A stretch of 14,173 bases of DNA from Bifidobacteriaceae bacterium. Its GTDB lineage: Bacteria > Actinomycetota > Actinomycetes > Actinomycetales > WQXJ01. Of this stretch, positions 7,199 to 14,038 are shown piece after piece (the first letter of the stretch is position 1; each line of letters opens with the position of its first letter). The notes beneath the pieces are model-generated. The model saw only the letters and a list, made by a program, of their open reading frames with translations, was not told the origin of the DNA and did no database searches. The translations under genes and the position numbers were made by a program. The stretch covers positions 1 through 14,173 of the forward strand of contig JAITJY010000334.1 in NCBI GenBank assembly GCA_031278675.1. Reading direction: 5' to 3'.

Positions 7199-7423
7199 GT
7201 GGGCCGAGCCGTGGGAGGTGGCGCGGCCGGGTTGCAGATCAAACCAGTTCTAATCGCACCGCCGGCCCGGCTCGTCGGCGGATCGTTCGGCCCGCGCGGC
7301 ATCGGCGCTGGGCTAGCCGAACCACCGAACTCACCCCACCGCACAAGTAACGTTTCGCTTTGCGGGGGTGGCTTCTAGACTGTTCGGCGGTAACGGTTCG
7401 GCCAGGGGAAAGACTAAACGGCA
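7199..7423. promoter_or_regulatory. Divergent control region between helicase-like gene and moxR operon
   Basis: 225 bp shared by two divergent transcripts. It holds an 11-bp direct repeat, GTAACG-T/G-TTCG, at 7347-7357 and 7390-7400. It also holds inverted repeats CCGCCG/CGGCGG (7259-7264 and 7276-7281) and TTCGGC/GCCGAA (7286-7291 and 7316-7321), and the 8-bp palindrome GGCTAGCC (7311-7318). These look like regulator sites or leader hairpins. I cannot name the regulator. Confidence 0.4.
7353..7381 (+). promoter_or_regulatory. Candidate promoter of the moxR operon
   Basis: TAGACT at 7376-7381 fits TANNNT, with a poor -35 (TTTCGC, 7353-7358) at 17-nt spacing. It would start transcription near 7388, about 36 nt before the moxR ATG. 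A purine-rich Shine-Dalgarno, AGGGGAAAG (7404-7412), lies about 11 nt before that ATG. Confidence 0.35.
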
Positions 7424-8416
7424 ATGGAACGAAGCGAGCGGGCTGCGTTGGACCCACTGCGGCCCGAGGATGTTGCGCTAGGAGCGGCCGCCATCGCGGC
7501 CAATATGCGGCGCGTCATCGCGGGCCAAGGCGGGACGGTGGAACTCAGCATCACCATGTTCCTGGCGCACGGTCATGTGCTGATCGAAGACGTGCCCGGA
7601 GTGGGTAAGACCATGCTGGCGAAGGCGCTTGCGGCTTCGATCGGAGCGAGTGTCAAACGCATCCAGTTCACCCCCGACCTGCTCCCGTCGGATGTCACGG
7701 GCGCCCCCATCTTCAACCAAGCGACCAGGCAGTTCGAGTTCGAACCAGGTCCCATCTTCGCCAACATTGTGATTGCCGACGAGATCAACCGCGCCAGCCC
7801 CCGCACCCAATCAGCCCTGCTGGAATGCATGGAGGAAGGGCAGGTCAGCGTCGAAGGCGCAACCTACGCGCTACAAAAACCGTTCCACGTGGTGGCCACC
7901 CAAAACCCGATCGACATGGAAGGCACCCACGCACTGCTCGAAGCACAACGTGACCGCTTCATGGCCCGCATCTCGATGGGCTATCCCGATGAAGCCGCCG
8001 AACGCGCCATGGTCCGCGCCCGCGACCTGGCCGAACCGATCGACACGATCCGCCCAGTGGTGGCGGCGCGTGACGCGCTGCGCATGATCGAAGCCGCCCG
8101 CCGCATCTATGTCGCCGAACCAGTCCGTGACTACGCGGTCGCACTGGCTCGCGCCACCCGCACCAGCCCCGCACTGAGTTTGGGGGCCTCGCCCCGCGCC
8201 GGCTTGCACCTGGTCACAGCCGCCAAAGCGCGCGCCGCCGTGCAGGGACGCGCCTATGTCCTGCCGGATGACATCCAAGGCCTCGCCGAGACGGTCCTGG
8301 CGCACCGGGTGGTCGCCACCACGCCGGCCCGCGGCCCCGAAGCGATTGCGCAAGCCGGGGCGATCATCCGCGATTGCATGGCCACCGTCCCCGTGCCGGT
8401 GCCGCTCACAGCGTGA
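7424..8416 (+). CDS. MoxR-family AAA+ ATPase
   Basis: 330-aa AAA+ ATPase of the MoxR group, cytoplasmic chaperone-like proteins usually paired with DUF58 and VWA or transglutaminase proteins. All key motifs are visible: Walker A EDVPGVGKT (55-63), Walker B VIADEINRA (116-124, D119/E120), sensor 1 VVATQNP (N161), the AQRDRF arginine-finger region (174-179) and sensor 2 GASPR (254-258). The length is normal and the protein appears catalytically intact. LLEAQRDRF departs slightly from the usual LPEAQLDRF. It is the first gene of a tight operon; its TGA overlaps the DUF58 ATG by one base. The divergent region upstream carries a candidate promoter and an 11-bp direct repeat. The specific client is unknown; by position it probably acts on the downstream DUF58 and transglutaminase proteins. 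Confidence 0.93.
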   Translation: MERSERAALDPLRPEDVALGAAAIAANMRRVIAGQGGTVELSITMFLAHGHVLIEDVPGVGKTMLAKALAASIGASVKRIQFTPDLLPSDVTGAPIFNQATRQFEFEPGPIFANIVIADEINRASPRTQSALLECMEEGQVSVEGATYALQKPFHVVATQNPIDMEGTHALLEAQRDRFMARISMGYPDEAAERAMVRARDLAEPIDTIRPVVAARDALRMIEAARRIYVAEPVRDYAVALARATRTSPALSLGASPRAGLHLVTAAKARAAVQGRAYVLPDDIQGLAETVLAHRVVATTPARGPEAIAQAGAIIRDCMATVPVPVPLTA

Positions 8417-9750
8417 TGGCGGGCATTGGTTCGCGAGGGCCGCTGACTGGGCCGGTCGGGTCCCGCCGCATCACGCCGACCAGCCGCGGCTGGGGGATGG
8501 CGCTGACCGGCGCGGCACTGCTCGGGGCCGGGCTCGCGTTCGGCCGCTCCGACGCGGTTTTCGGGGCGGTCACCTTGATTGCCGCAGTTTGCGGGAGCTG
8601 GCTGGCCGCCCGGGTGCGCGGTTTGCCAGTGGTGTTCCGCCGCACGATGCCGTCCGCTATCGTCGCCCGCCGCCGTCCCGTGACGGTGCGCCTGGGGGTG
8701 GCGCAGTGGCGAGGCGGCGCTGGGATACCGGATCTGGCCGCCTTGGCCGGGGAGGTGCGCGAGGCGACGCCGTGGGGTGAACTGGCGCCCGGCATCGAAC
8801 AATGGGGTAGTGCGCTGGGTTATGCGGTGGCGCCGCCGCAGCGTGGGGTGTTTCAGCTAGGACCGGCCCGGCTGAGCTTGCTGGGCCCGTTGGGGCTGGT
8901 CCAGGTCACTTTTGTGGTCTCGGGGACGGAGGAATTGGTGGTGGCGCCGGCCCTGGTGCCCGTGGCTGCGCCCTGGCCGGACCCGGACCTGGACCGCCAG
9001 CAAGTTCGGTCTGCCGCCGGTGCTGAACGGGTGACGGACCCGACCTCGGTCCGGGATTACCGCTCCGGCGATCCTCGGCGCCTGGTCCATTGGAAAGCCA
9101 CTGCCCGGCGTGACCGGTTGATGGTCCGCGACACGGTGACCCGGGCGTTACCGGATGTGTGGGTGTTGGTGGATGATGCGGCCGAGGCGGGCGAAGCCGC
9201 CGAAAAGGGCCTGGAGATTGCGGCGTCACTGGCGGTGCGGCTCTTGCGCCGGCGCCACACCGTGCACCTGGTAGAACTCAGTGGGTCCAGGCCACCGCGA
9301 CGCTTTGTCCCCGAGGGGGGCCGCGAACCTGTCCTGGAGTACTTCGCGCGGCTCGAACTGGTAGATGACCGCTCTGGTGGTGGCGGTGGTGGTGGTGCTG
9401 GGGCTGGCGCTGGAGCCGGTGGGGCTGGTGGTGGAGCTGGTGGCGGTGGCGGCTCTGGCGGTGGCGGTGGCGGTGGTGGCGCTGGTGGCGGGGCCGGTGC
9501 TGGAGCCGGCGGCGGTGACTGGGTGGCTCGCCTGGTCGGGGAACTCGGTGCGCGCGGTGCGACGGGGCCGGTCTATGGCGCGGTCGAGCGCTATGAGGCC
9601 GCCCTGGTGAGACAGTTGTCGCAGGCGTCGGTGCTGGCCGATCCGGCGTACTTGTACCTGGCGGGCCGGGCCGCGCTGCATCCGGCCGACTTCGTGACTG
9701 CGGGCTGGCAGGTGGCCCAGGCGGGCAGTGTCCCCGGGATCGCGCCATGA
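8416..9750 (+). CDS. DUF58 domain protein with a Gly/Ala-rich insert
   Basis: 444 aa from the ATG at 8416, which overlaps the moxR stop by 1 nt; an in-frame GTG at 8413 is an alternative start. Two hydrophobic segments (about 26-65) anchor the N-terminus. The DUF58 signature VRDYRSGDPRRLVHWKATAR begins at residue 212, and VLVDD follows as expected of the VWA-like fold. Residues 321-367 are a 47-residue run of Gly and Ala with a single Ser, between the DUF58 core and a predicted C-terminal segment. DUF58 proteins form the middle member of MoxR modules and are linked to envelope functions, but no biochemical activity is established. The downstream gene overlaps by ATGA, so the three products are likely made in coupled fashion. 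The Gly/Ala tract is unusual for the family and is encoded by GGN repeats prone to slippage. Confidence 0.88.
   Translation: MAGIGSRGPLTGPVGSRRITPTSRGWGMALTGAALLGAGLAFGRSDAVFGAVTLIAAVCGSWLAARVRGLPVVFRRTMPSAIVARRRPVTVRLGVAQWRGGAGIPDLAALAGEVREATPWGELAPGIEQWGSALGYAVAPPQRGVFQLGPARLSLLGPLGLVQVTFVVSGTEELVVAPALVPVAAPWPDPDLDRQQVRSAAGAERVTDPTSVRDYRSGDPRRLVHWKATARRDRLMVRDTVTRALPDVWVLVDDAAEAGEAAEKGLEIAASLAVRLLRRRHTVHLVELSGSRPPRRFVPEGGREPVLEYFARLELVDDRSGGGGGGGAGAGAGAGGAGGGAGGGGGSGGGGGGGGAGGGAGAGAGGGDWVARLVGELGARGATGPVYGAVERYEAALVRQLSQASVLADPAYLYLAGRAALHPADFVTAGWQVAQAGSVPGIAP
9376..9516 (+). repeat. GGN trinucleotide-rich tract encoding 47 Gly/Ala residues
   Basis: Low-complexity DNA of GGT, GGC, GGA, GGG and GCN codons in frame with the DUF58 gene. 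G-runs occur almost every three bases on the coding strand, giving potential for two-tier G-quadruplexes in the mRNA and for replication slippage. Mixed codon use argues against a very recent simple expansion. On the minus strand it produces spurious His/Arg-rich open frames. Confidence 0.85.
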
Positions 9751-12074
9751 AGTCGCGCTGGCCGGTGCTTGCCTCCGTGGCGACGCTGTTCGTCTCCTTC
9801 GTTGTGCCCTTGTCCTATCTGGCGGATGGCGCCGAGTGGGTTGGCTGGTTCTTGGGCTTTGGAGCGATGGTGTTCGGGATTGGGTTGGTGGGGCGCGCCA
9901 GCGGGCTGGCAGACAAGAGCGTCGGGTTGATTCAGGTGCTGGCTCTGCCGGCGGCCCAGATCGCGGTCTTCGCCGGGGATGTGGCCTGGCTCGGGATTAT
10001 CCCGAATGAGGCGGTGATGGAGCGGTTCTGGGATTTGGGGCAGGCTCTCAGCCGGCATTTGTTGGTTGCGGTGGGGCCGGTCGAACCATCGACTGGACTA
10101 TTCTCATTGATCGCGATCAGCGGCGGTTTGCTCGCATGGGCATTCGATTGGTATTCGGTGACTCTGCGTACCCCGGCCGCCACCGGCATGTTCGCCTTAC
10201 TCGTGGTCGTGGTGACGGTGGCGTTCGCCCGCCCGAGCCCACCGATGTGGGCCATCGCACCGACCGCGCTGGCCTACCTGGCGGTGCTGGCGGTGAGCGC
10301 TCCCAGGGCGGGGGCGCCGTCCGCGACGGCCGCAGTGATCGTTGGGGCTGTCGCGTTGGGGTTGGCGGCATCGTGGCTGCCGGGACTGCGGGCTGGCTCA
10401 CTGATCAAAGGTGGCGAGGACTGGACCATTGACCTGCCGGGAGACACCGTGCGCGTCCAATCGGTCCGGGCCAACAACGCCCTGGTAGATGTTGGCCGTG
10501 ACCTGCGTGAACGTGACACGTTTGAGGTGTTGCGCTATGCCACTGCGAGCGAGGAGCCGATCTACTTGCGGCTGACCACCCTGGGGGAGTTTACGGACGG
10601 CGAGTGGCGGCATCGGAGCGCGGGGAGCGTCAGTTACACCCCGTTGGTGGGCGCCGCGACCGGTTCGGGTGCCCTGGCGGATCCCTTGCCCCTCGCCCCG
10701 CTGGGGCCCGACGCCTTGGTCGGGGTGGACATTGTGGCCCTCGAATCCGAGTGGGTGCCGGTGCCCTATCTGGCGTATGACCTGTGGGAGAACAGCGGTG
10801 CGCCCGTGACGGTTGACCTCGGTGACCGGACGCTCGGGTGGGACCGGTTGGTGGCCTCGGGCGACCAGTACACGGTCCGGGCGGCACTGGCCGGTAGCCC
10901 CGCGACGGCGCAGGAGGCTGCGCTCAACGCCGCCGAGGACGTCTCCGATCCCGGCTATTTCGGTCTGGAGTCGGTCAGTCCGGTCTATCTTGAAGTGCCG
11001 GCCGGCTTGCCTGCGGTGATTAGGCAGACCGCGCGTGAGGCAACGGCCCGGGCCGCCGATGCCGCCGCAGCCGGACCGCAGTTCGCCGGCGCTTTGGCGT
11101 ATGCGCAGGCGGAAGCACTGGTGGACTATTTCTTGGATTCCGGCTTCGAGTATTCGTTGCAGGCTCCCGTCCAGGGTGAAGATGGGTTGGACCACGGTGA
11201 GGCAATTGCTCAGTTCTTGGAACAAAAGTCGGGCTATTGTGTCCATTTCGCTGCGGCGATGACGTGGATGGCTCGCGAATTGGGGATTCCGGCGCGGATC
11301 GCTGTCGGGTATGCGCCGGGGCGGCGCGACGCAGCCGTCGACTGGACCTATCCGGGCGCGCCGCCCGAGGGGACGGTGTGGGCTTATACGGTTGGCGCGG
11401 ATCAGCTCCATTCGTGGCCCGAGTTGTATATCGAGGGACTCGGTTGGGTGGGATTCGAGCCGACCGTGGGGGTTGGGGCAGCGGCGGCGTCCCCGAGCGC
11501 TGCGCCGTCGGCGTCCAGTGCGTCGCCGAGCGCTGCACCGTCTGCATCTACGAGTGCGGCGGCGCCGTCCGCGAGCCCGACGGGCGCTTCAGGCGACGCT
11601 GCCGCTACGGCCGCTGCCCCGCTGCCCTTGGTGGTCTGGGCACCGGTCATCGCGGGGATTTTGGTGGTGTGTGCGGCTGTGCCTGGTGGGCTGGCAGCGC
11701 TGCGGCGGCGGCGCCGCTTGGGCCAAGGCCTGGCCGGGGCGTGGGCTGAGGTGCGGGACACCGCGAGCGATCTGGGCTTGGGTGTGCCTGCGTGGCGGAC
11801 GCCGGCCGATTTCGCGGCTGAGTTGGGCGCAGCCTTGCGGGAAGGCGGTCAGGGGGCGGCTGCGGTGGAACTGGACCGCTTGGCGAAGGCGGCGGCCACC
11901 GCGGCGTACGCCCCGCCGCCCGCCCCTGATCTGCCCGCCGCGAGTGTGCGTGACTTGGCCTGGCCGGTGCTTCGCGGCCTGGCGGCCGCCAGCCCCCAGC
12001 GGGCGCGCCTGCGCGCCCGCTGGTTCCCCCGCTCCCTACGCCGGCCGCCGCGCGGCGCCGCCAAGCCCGAATAA
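9747..12074 (+). CDS. Membrane-anchored transglutaminase-like protein (TgpA/DUF3488 type)
   Basis: 775 aa. Residues 1-210 carry about six or seven membrane segments (roughly 7-26, 32-50, 60-80, 117-135, 145-161, 168-186, 190-208). An extracellular region of about 415 residues follows, holding the transglutaminase fold: the catalytic Cys498 lies in SGYCVHFAAAMTWMAREL and His555 in LHSWPELYIEGLGWVGFEPT; Glu571 sits in the FEPT motif usual for this family at the third-residue position. Residues 577-625 are a Ser/Ala/Pro linker, 627-650 a final membrane helix, then an Arg-rich cytoplasmic tail typical of actinobacterial members (AWAEVRDTASDLG, and YAPP further on). It is the last gene of the moxR operon, overlapping DUF58 by ATGA. 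Family members probably modify or cleave envelope proteins or peptides, but the substrate is unknown. The active site looks intact. Confidence 0.9.
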   Translation: MKSRWPVLASVATLFVSFVVPLSYLADGAEWVGWFLGFGAMVFGIGLVGRASGLADKSVGLIQVLALPAAQIAVFAGDVAWLGIIPNEAVMERFWDLGQALSRHLLVAVGPVEPSTGLFSLIAISGGLLAWAFDWYSVTLRTPAATGMFALLVVVVTVAFARPSPPMWAIAPTALAYLAVLAVSAPRAGAPSATAAVIVGAVALGLAASWLPGLRAGSLIKGGEDWTIDLPGDTVRVQSVRANNALVDVGRDLRERDTFEVLRYATASEEPIYLRLTTLGEFTDGEWRHRSAGSVSYTPLVGAATGSGALADPLPLAPLGPDALVGVDIVALESEWVPVPYLAYDLWENSGAPVTVDLGDRTLGWDRLVASGDQYTVRAALAGSPATAQEAALNAAEDVSDPGYFGLESVSPVYLEVPAGLPAVIRQTAREATARAADAAAAGPQFAGALAYAQAEALVDYFLDSGFEYSLQAPVQGEDGLDHGEAIAQFLEQKSGYCVHFAAAMTWMARELGIPARIAVGYAPGRRDAAVDWTYPGAPPEGTVWAYTVGADQLHSWPELYIEGLGWVGFEPTVGVGAAAASPSAAPSASSASPSAAPSASTSAAAPSASPTGASGDAAATAAAPLPLVVWAPVIAGILVVCAAVPGGLAALRRRRRLGQGLAGAWAEVRDTASDLGLGVPAWRTPADFAAELGAALREGGQGAAAVELDRLAKAAATAAYAPPPAPDLPAASVRDLAWPVLRGLAAASPQRARLRARWFPRSLRRPPRGAAKPE
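11484..11620 (+). repeat. Ser/Ala/Pro-rich linker with tandem 11-residue repeat
   Basis: Codons for residues about 580-625 of the transglutaminase-like protein. An 11-residue unit of the type SASPSAAPSAS occurs twice in a row (about 580-590 and 591-601) and then decays. The linker connects the extracellular catalytic domain to the last membrane helix, like a flexible wall-spanning stalk, and is a plausible site of O-glycosylation in actinobacteria (inference). Confidence 0.7.
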
Positions 12075-12255
12075 GGACTGGCTCCCGGCCGCCGCCCTGG
12101 ACCGCCAGCTTTTGGCCTGCGGTGCGGGCGTTGGGTAACAAACCGGACACGACCCTTGCTCGGCTCACAGCTACCGTCCTATGCTCTTTATGGCGACCCC
12201 CAGACTAGAAGACGGACTCGGGCGCAGGCGGGCCGCTGTGGTAGTTCAAGACGAT
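12075..12255 (+). promoter_or_regulatory. Intergenic region with candidate promoter for the flavoprotein gene
   Basis: No gene is supported here. TTGCTC (12156-12161) and TATGCT (12180-12185), 18 nt apart, form a credible sigma-A-like promoter. It would start transcription near 12192 and give a leader of about 205 nt before the flavoprotein ATG. The first 70 bases after the transglutaminase stop contain short GC-rich complementarities (CTGGC with GCCAG, followed by TTTT) that might act as a weak terminator. Short open frames crossing this region have no Shine-Dalgarno. Confidence 0.4.
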
Positions 12256-12295
12256 GCCTCACCGCGAAAAGGACGCAAGTCCGCGCGGAGGCGTT
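12253..12295 (+). ncRNA. Leader stem-loop 1 with GCAA tetraloop
   Basis: Nested stem in the flavoprotein 5' leader: GCCT/AGGC (12256-12259 with 12289-12292), a 2-nt CA bulge, CCGCG/CGCGG (12262-12266 with 12284-12288), an asymmetric internal loop AAAA opposite G, then GGAC/GTCC (12271-12274 with 12279-12282) closed by a GNRA tetraloop, GCAA (12275-12278). Wobble pairs can extend the base to 12253 and 12295. A GNRA loop above an A-rich internal loop is typical of folded, tertiary-contact RNA. No known riboswitch consensus is recognised. Confidence 0.6.
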
Positions 12296-12307
12296 CCGAT
12301 GCAATCA

Positions 12308-12361
12308 AAACCCTTTCCGCCCATACCTCCGGCCAGCGGAGGAACAGGCGGAGGTGGGTTT
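12308..12361 (+). ncRNA. Leader stem-loop 2, long three-tier hairpin
   Basis: Three perfectly paired tiers in register: AAACCC/GGGTTT (12308-12313 with 12356-12361), CCGCC/GGCGG (12317-12321 with 12347-12351) and CCTCCG/CGGAGG (12326-12331 with 12337-12342). They are separated by a TTT/AGGT loop that can form U-A and U-G pairs and by a CATA/AACA internal loop, and topped by GCCAG. No U-tract follows, so it is not a standard terminator. Its CCTCC arm is also complementary to the downstream Shine-Dalgarno AGGAGG, so an alternative pairing could block translation. Regulatory function is inferred. Confidence 0.65.
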
Positions 12362-12381
12362 ACCAAAAAACCAAAAATCAG

Positions 12382-12400
12382 GATTCAAGGAGGAATCATG
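12382..12400 (+). promoter_or_regulatory. Shine-Dalgarno displayed in a small hairpin loop before the flavoprotein ATG
   Basis: GATTC (12382-12386) and GAATC (12393-12397) pair perfectly around the loop AAGGAG (12387-12392), directly abutting the ATG at 12398. The strong AAGGAGG motif decides this start codon. In-frame upstream codons back to 12254 run through the structured leader and have no comparable site. Confidence 0.8.
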
Positions 12401-14038
12401 AAACTCGACCGCAGATCTTTCCTGAAAGGCACACTGGCGACCGGCACCATTGCCGCAGCCGGCGGGCTCGTCGCTTGCGCACCTCAAGCCGAAGAACCCG
12501 CCCCCACGGGCAGCGCGAGTGGCGGCGTTACCGAGTGCACGGCATCGGACTACAAAGCCTATCCTGGCCCTATCGCAGCCGATCAGATCACCGAGACGCT
12601 TGAAGCGGACGTGGTAGTCGTGGGCGCCGGGATAGCCGGCTCAAGCGCGGCATTGCAAGCGTCGAAAAACGGCGCGAAAGTGATAGTGCTGCAAAAGGAA
12701 GCCGGTGTGATCTCCAACGGCATGGGCTTCGGCGCTTATGGCACAAAAATGCAAAAAGAAACGGGCGCTGACTGGGACCCCGAAGAAGAAATCAACCGCT
12801 GGGCGCGTGAGAGCGAGAACCGCTCCAACCGCAAGTTGGTGCACCGCTGGGTCGAATTCTCGGCCCAAGTGATGGATGAGATGGTGGAACTGTGCAGCGG
12901 CGACGAAGCCTGCCAGCCGATCCTTTACGACCCTTCGTGGCAAGTGGTTTACCCCGATCCGTGGAACTTCGCCTATTCGGGCGGGATCGTCTTCCTGGGG
13001 TCCGGTGGCACCATCCGCATCTGCGAGTTGCAACTCGAAGCTGCCGGCGCCAACGGCGCCGAGGTCTACTACTCAACCCCGGCCAAGCAGTTGGTCCAGG
13101 ATGCCTCCGGCCGGATCACCGGCGTCATAGCCCAAACAGAGGACGGCTCCTATATGCAGGTCAACGCATCTAAGGGCGTGGTGCTGGCGGCCGGCGATTA
13201 CGGCAACAACCCGGATTTCCGCCGGGAATACATGCCGCATATCGAGGGCCTGAAGGTCGCCTACATGGCGCAAAGCAACCAGGGCGACGGCCATCTGATG
13301 GGACTGTGGGTCGGCGCTCAGATGCAGAAAGGCCCGCACGCCGGGAACATCCACTACGACCCGGCGCTGCCACCCGCCCCGAGTGTCGCCGGTTCTGGCT
13401 GCCCATGGCTGTGGGTCAATCTCAACGGTGAGCGCTTCTGCAACGAGGACATGTCCTACGGACAGATGTATGCGCAAGCCATGAATCAACCGGAGTTCAT
13501 GCATTACCAAGTCTTCGATGACCGGTTCGCTGAGGATGTCGCGGCCGGCAAGATGGGCGAAGGCAACAACAAGAACGGACCGTTCCCTGGTTTCGGCATG
13601 GAGTTCATTCAGCCGCAAATTGAGGAAGGACTTGTGCTCAGCGCCGACACGATCGAGGAATTGGCAGCCCTCATGGAGGTCCCGCCCGATGCGCTGGTGG
13701 CGACCGTGGCCCGCTACAACGAACTAGTTGAGCAGGGCGTGGATGAGGACTTCGGCAAGCAGCCCGCCCGCCTGACCGCGATCACGCAGGCGCCCTATCA
13801 CGCGATCTTGCGCCAGCCGTCGCTGTTGTGCGCCCTTGGCGGCCTGTCGATCAACGAGAACATGGAGGTCCTCGATGAGGACGGCGCCGTGATTCCCGGC
13901 CTGTGGTCCGCAGGCAACAACTCCGGCGAATGGTTCGGCGGCCTGGAACACCCCATGGTCATCCCGGGAATGAGCCTTGGGCGTGCGGCCGTGACCGGTT
14001 ACCTGGCAGGACTGTCCGCTGCGGGGGTCGCATATTAG
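12398..14038 (+). CDS. Tat-exported lipoprotein FAD oxidoreductase (fumarate-reductase-like flavoprotein)
   Basis: 546 aa. The N-terminus carries a twin-arginine signal, RRSFLK (5-10), a hydrophobic stretch and a lipobox, LVAC, with Cys27 as the lipidated residue, so the folded flavoprotein is probably exported and membrane-tethered. FAD binding: DVVVVGAGIAGSSAALQASK (71-90). NQGDGHLMG (294-302), NLNGERFCNED (341-351) and the C-terminal GLWSAGNNSGEWFGG (501-515) are family features of FAD_binding_2 reductases abundant in Eggerthella-type anaerobes. The fumarate-reductase His and Arg ligands are not visible: CALGGL replaces HHTMGG, no Arg follows RFCNE, and EHPMVIPG lies where an Arg is expected. 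The substrate is thus probably not fumarate. No heme or cytochrome domain is present, so an electron donor must come from elsewhere. AAGGAGG fixes the start. AAA/GAA-rich codon stretches hint at transfer. Confidence 0.9.
   Translation: MKLDRRSFLKGTLATGTIAAAGGLVACAPQAEEPAPTGSASGGVTECTASDYKAYPGPIAADQITETLEADVVVVGAGIAGSSAALQASKNGAKVIVLQKEAGVISNGMGFGAYGTKMQKETGADWDPEEEINRWARESENRSNRKLVHRWVEFSAQVMDEMVELCSGDEACQPILYDPSWQVVYPDPWNFAYSGGIVFLGSGGTIRICELQLEAAGANGAEVYYSTPAKQLVQDASGRITGVIAQTEDGSYMQVNASKGVVLAAGDYGNNPDFRREYMPHIEGLKVAYMAQSNQGDGHLMGLWVGAQMQKGPHAGNIHYDPALPPAPSVAGSGCPWLWVNLNGERFCNEDMSYGQMYAQAMNQPEFMHYQVFDDRFAEDVAAGKMGEGNNKNGPFPGFGMEFIQPQIEEGLVLSADTIEELAALMEVPPDALVATVARYNELVEQGVDEDFGKQPARLTAITQAPYHAILRQPSLLCALGGLSINENMEVLDEDGAVIPGLWSAGNNSGEWFGGLEHPMVIPGMSLGRAAVTGYLAGLSAAGVAY

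Noticed and set aside
8374..8415. Longer N-terminus for the DUF58 protein
   Set aside because: It would overlap moxR by 43 nt and adds no hydrophobic or conserved residues; ATG at 8416 fits the tight coupling.
9226..9748. His/Arg/Thr-rich minus-strand open frames opposite the DUF58 gene
   Set aside because: They are the complement of the GGN repeat tract and lack any support.
12253..12361. c-di-GMP-I riboswitch (GGACGCAAG looks like the GEMM core)
   Set aside because: Here GGAC-GCAA-GTCC is a simple hairpin with a GNRA loop; the flanking GCAAACC segment and the tetraloop-receptor pair of the GEMM fold are missing.
12254..12397. 48-residue N-terminal extension of the flavoprotein and other short frames in the leader
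   Set aside because: Upstream codons run through the two stem-loops, would bury the Tat signal, and have no Shine-Dalgarno, whereas AAGGAGG precedes the ATG at 12398.
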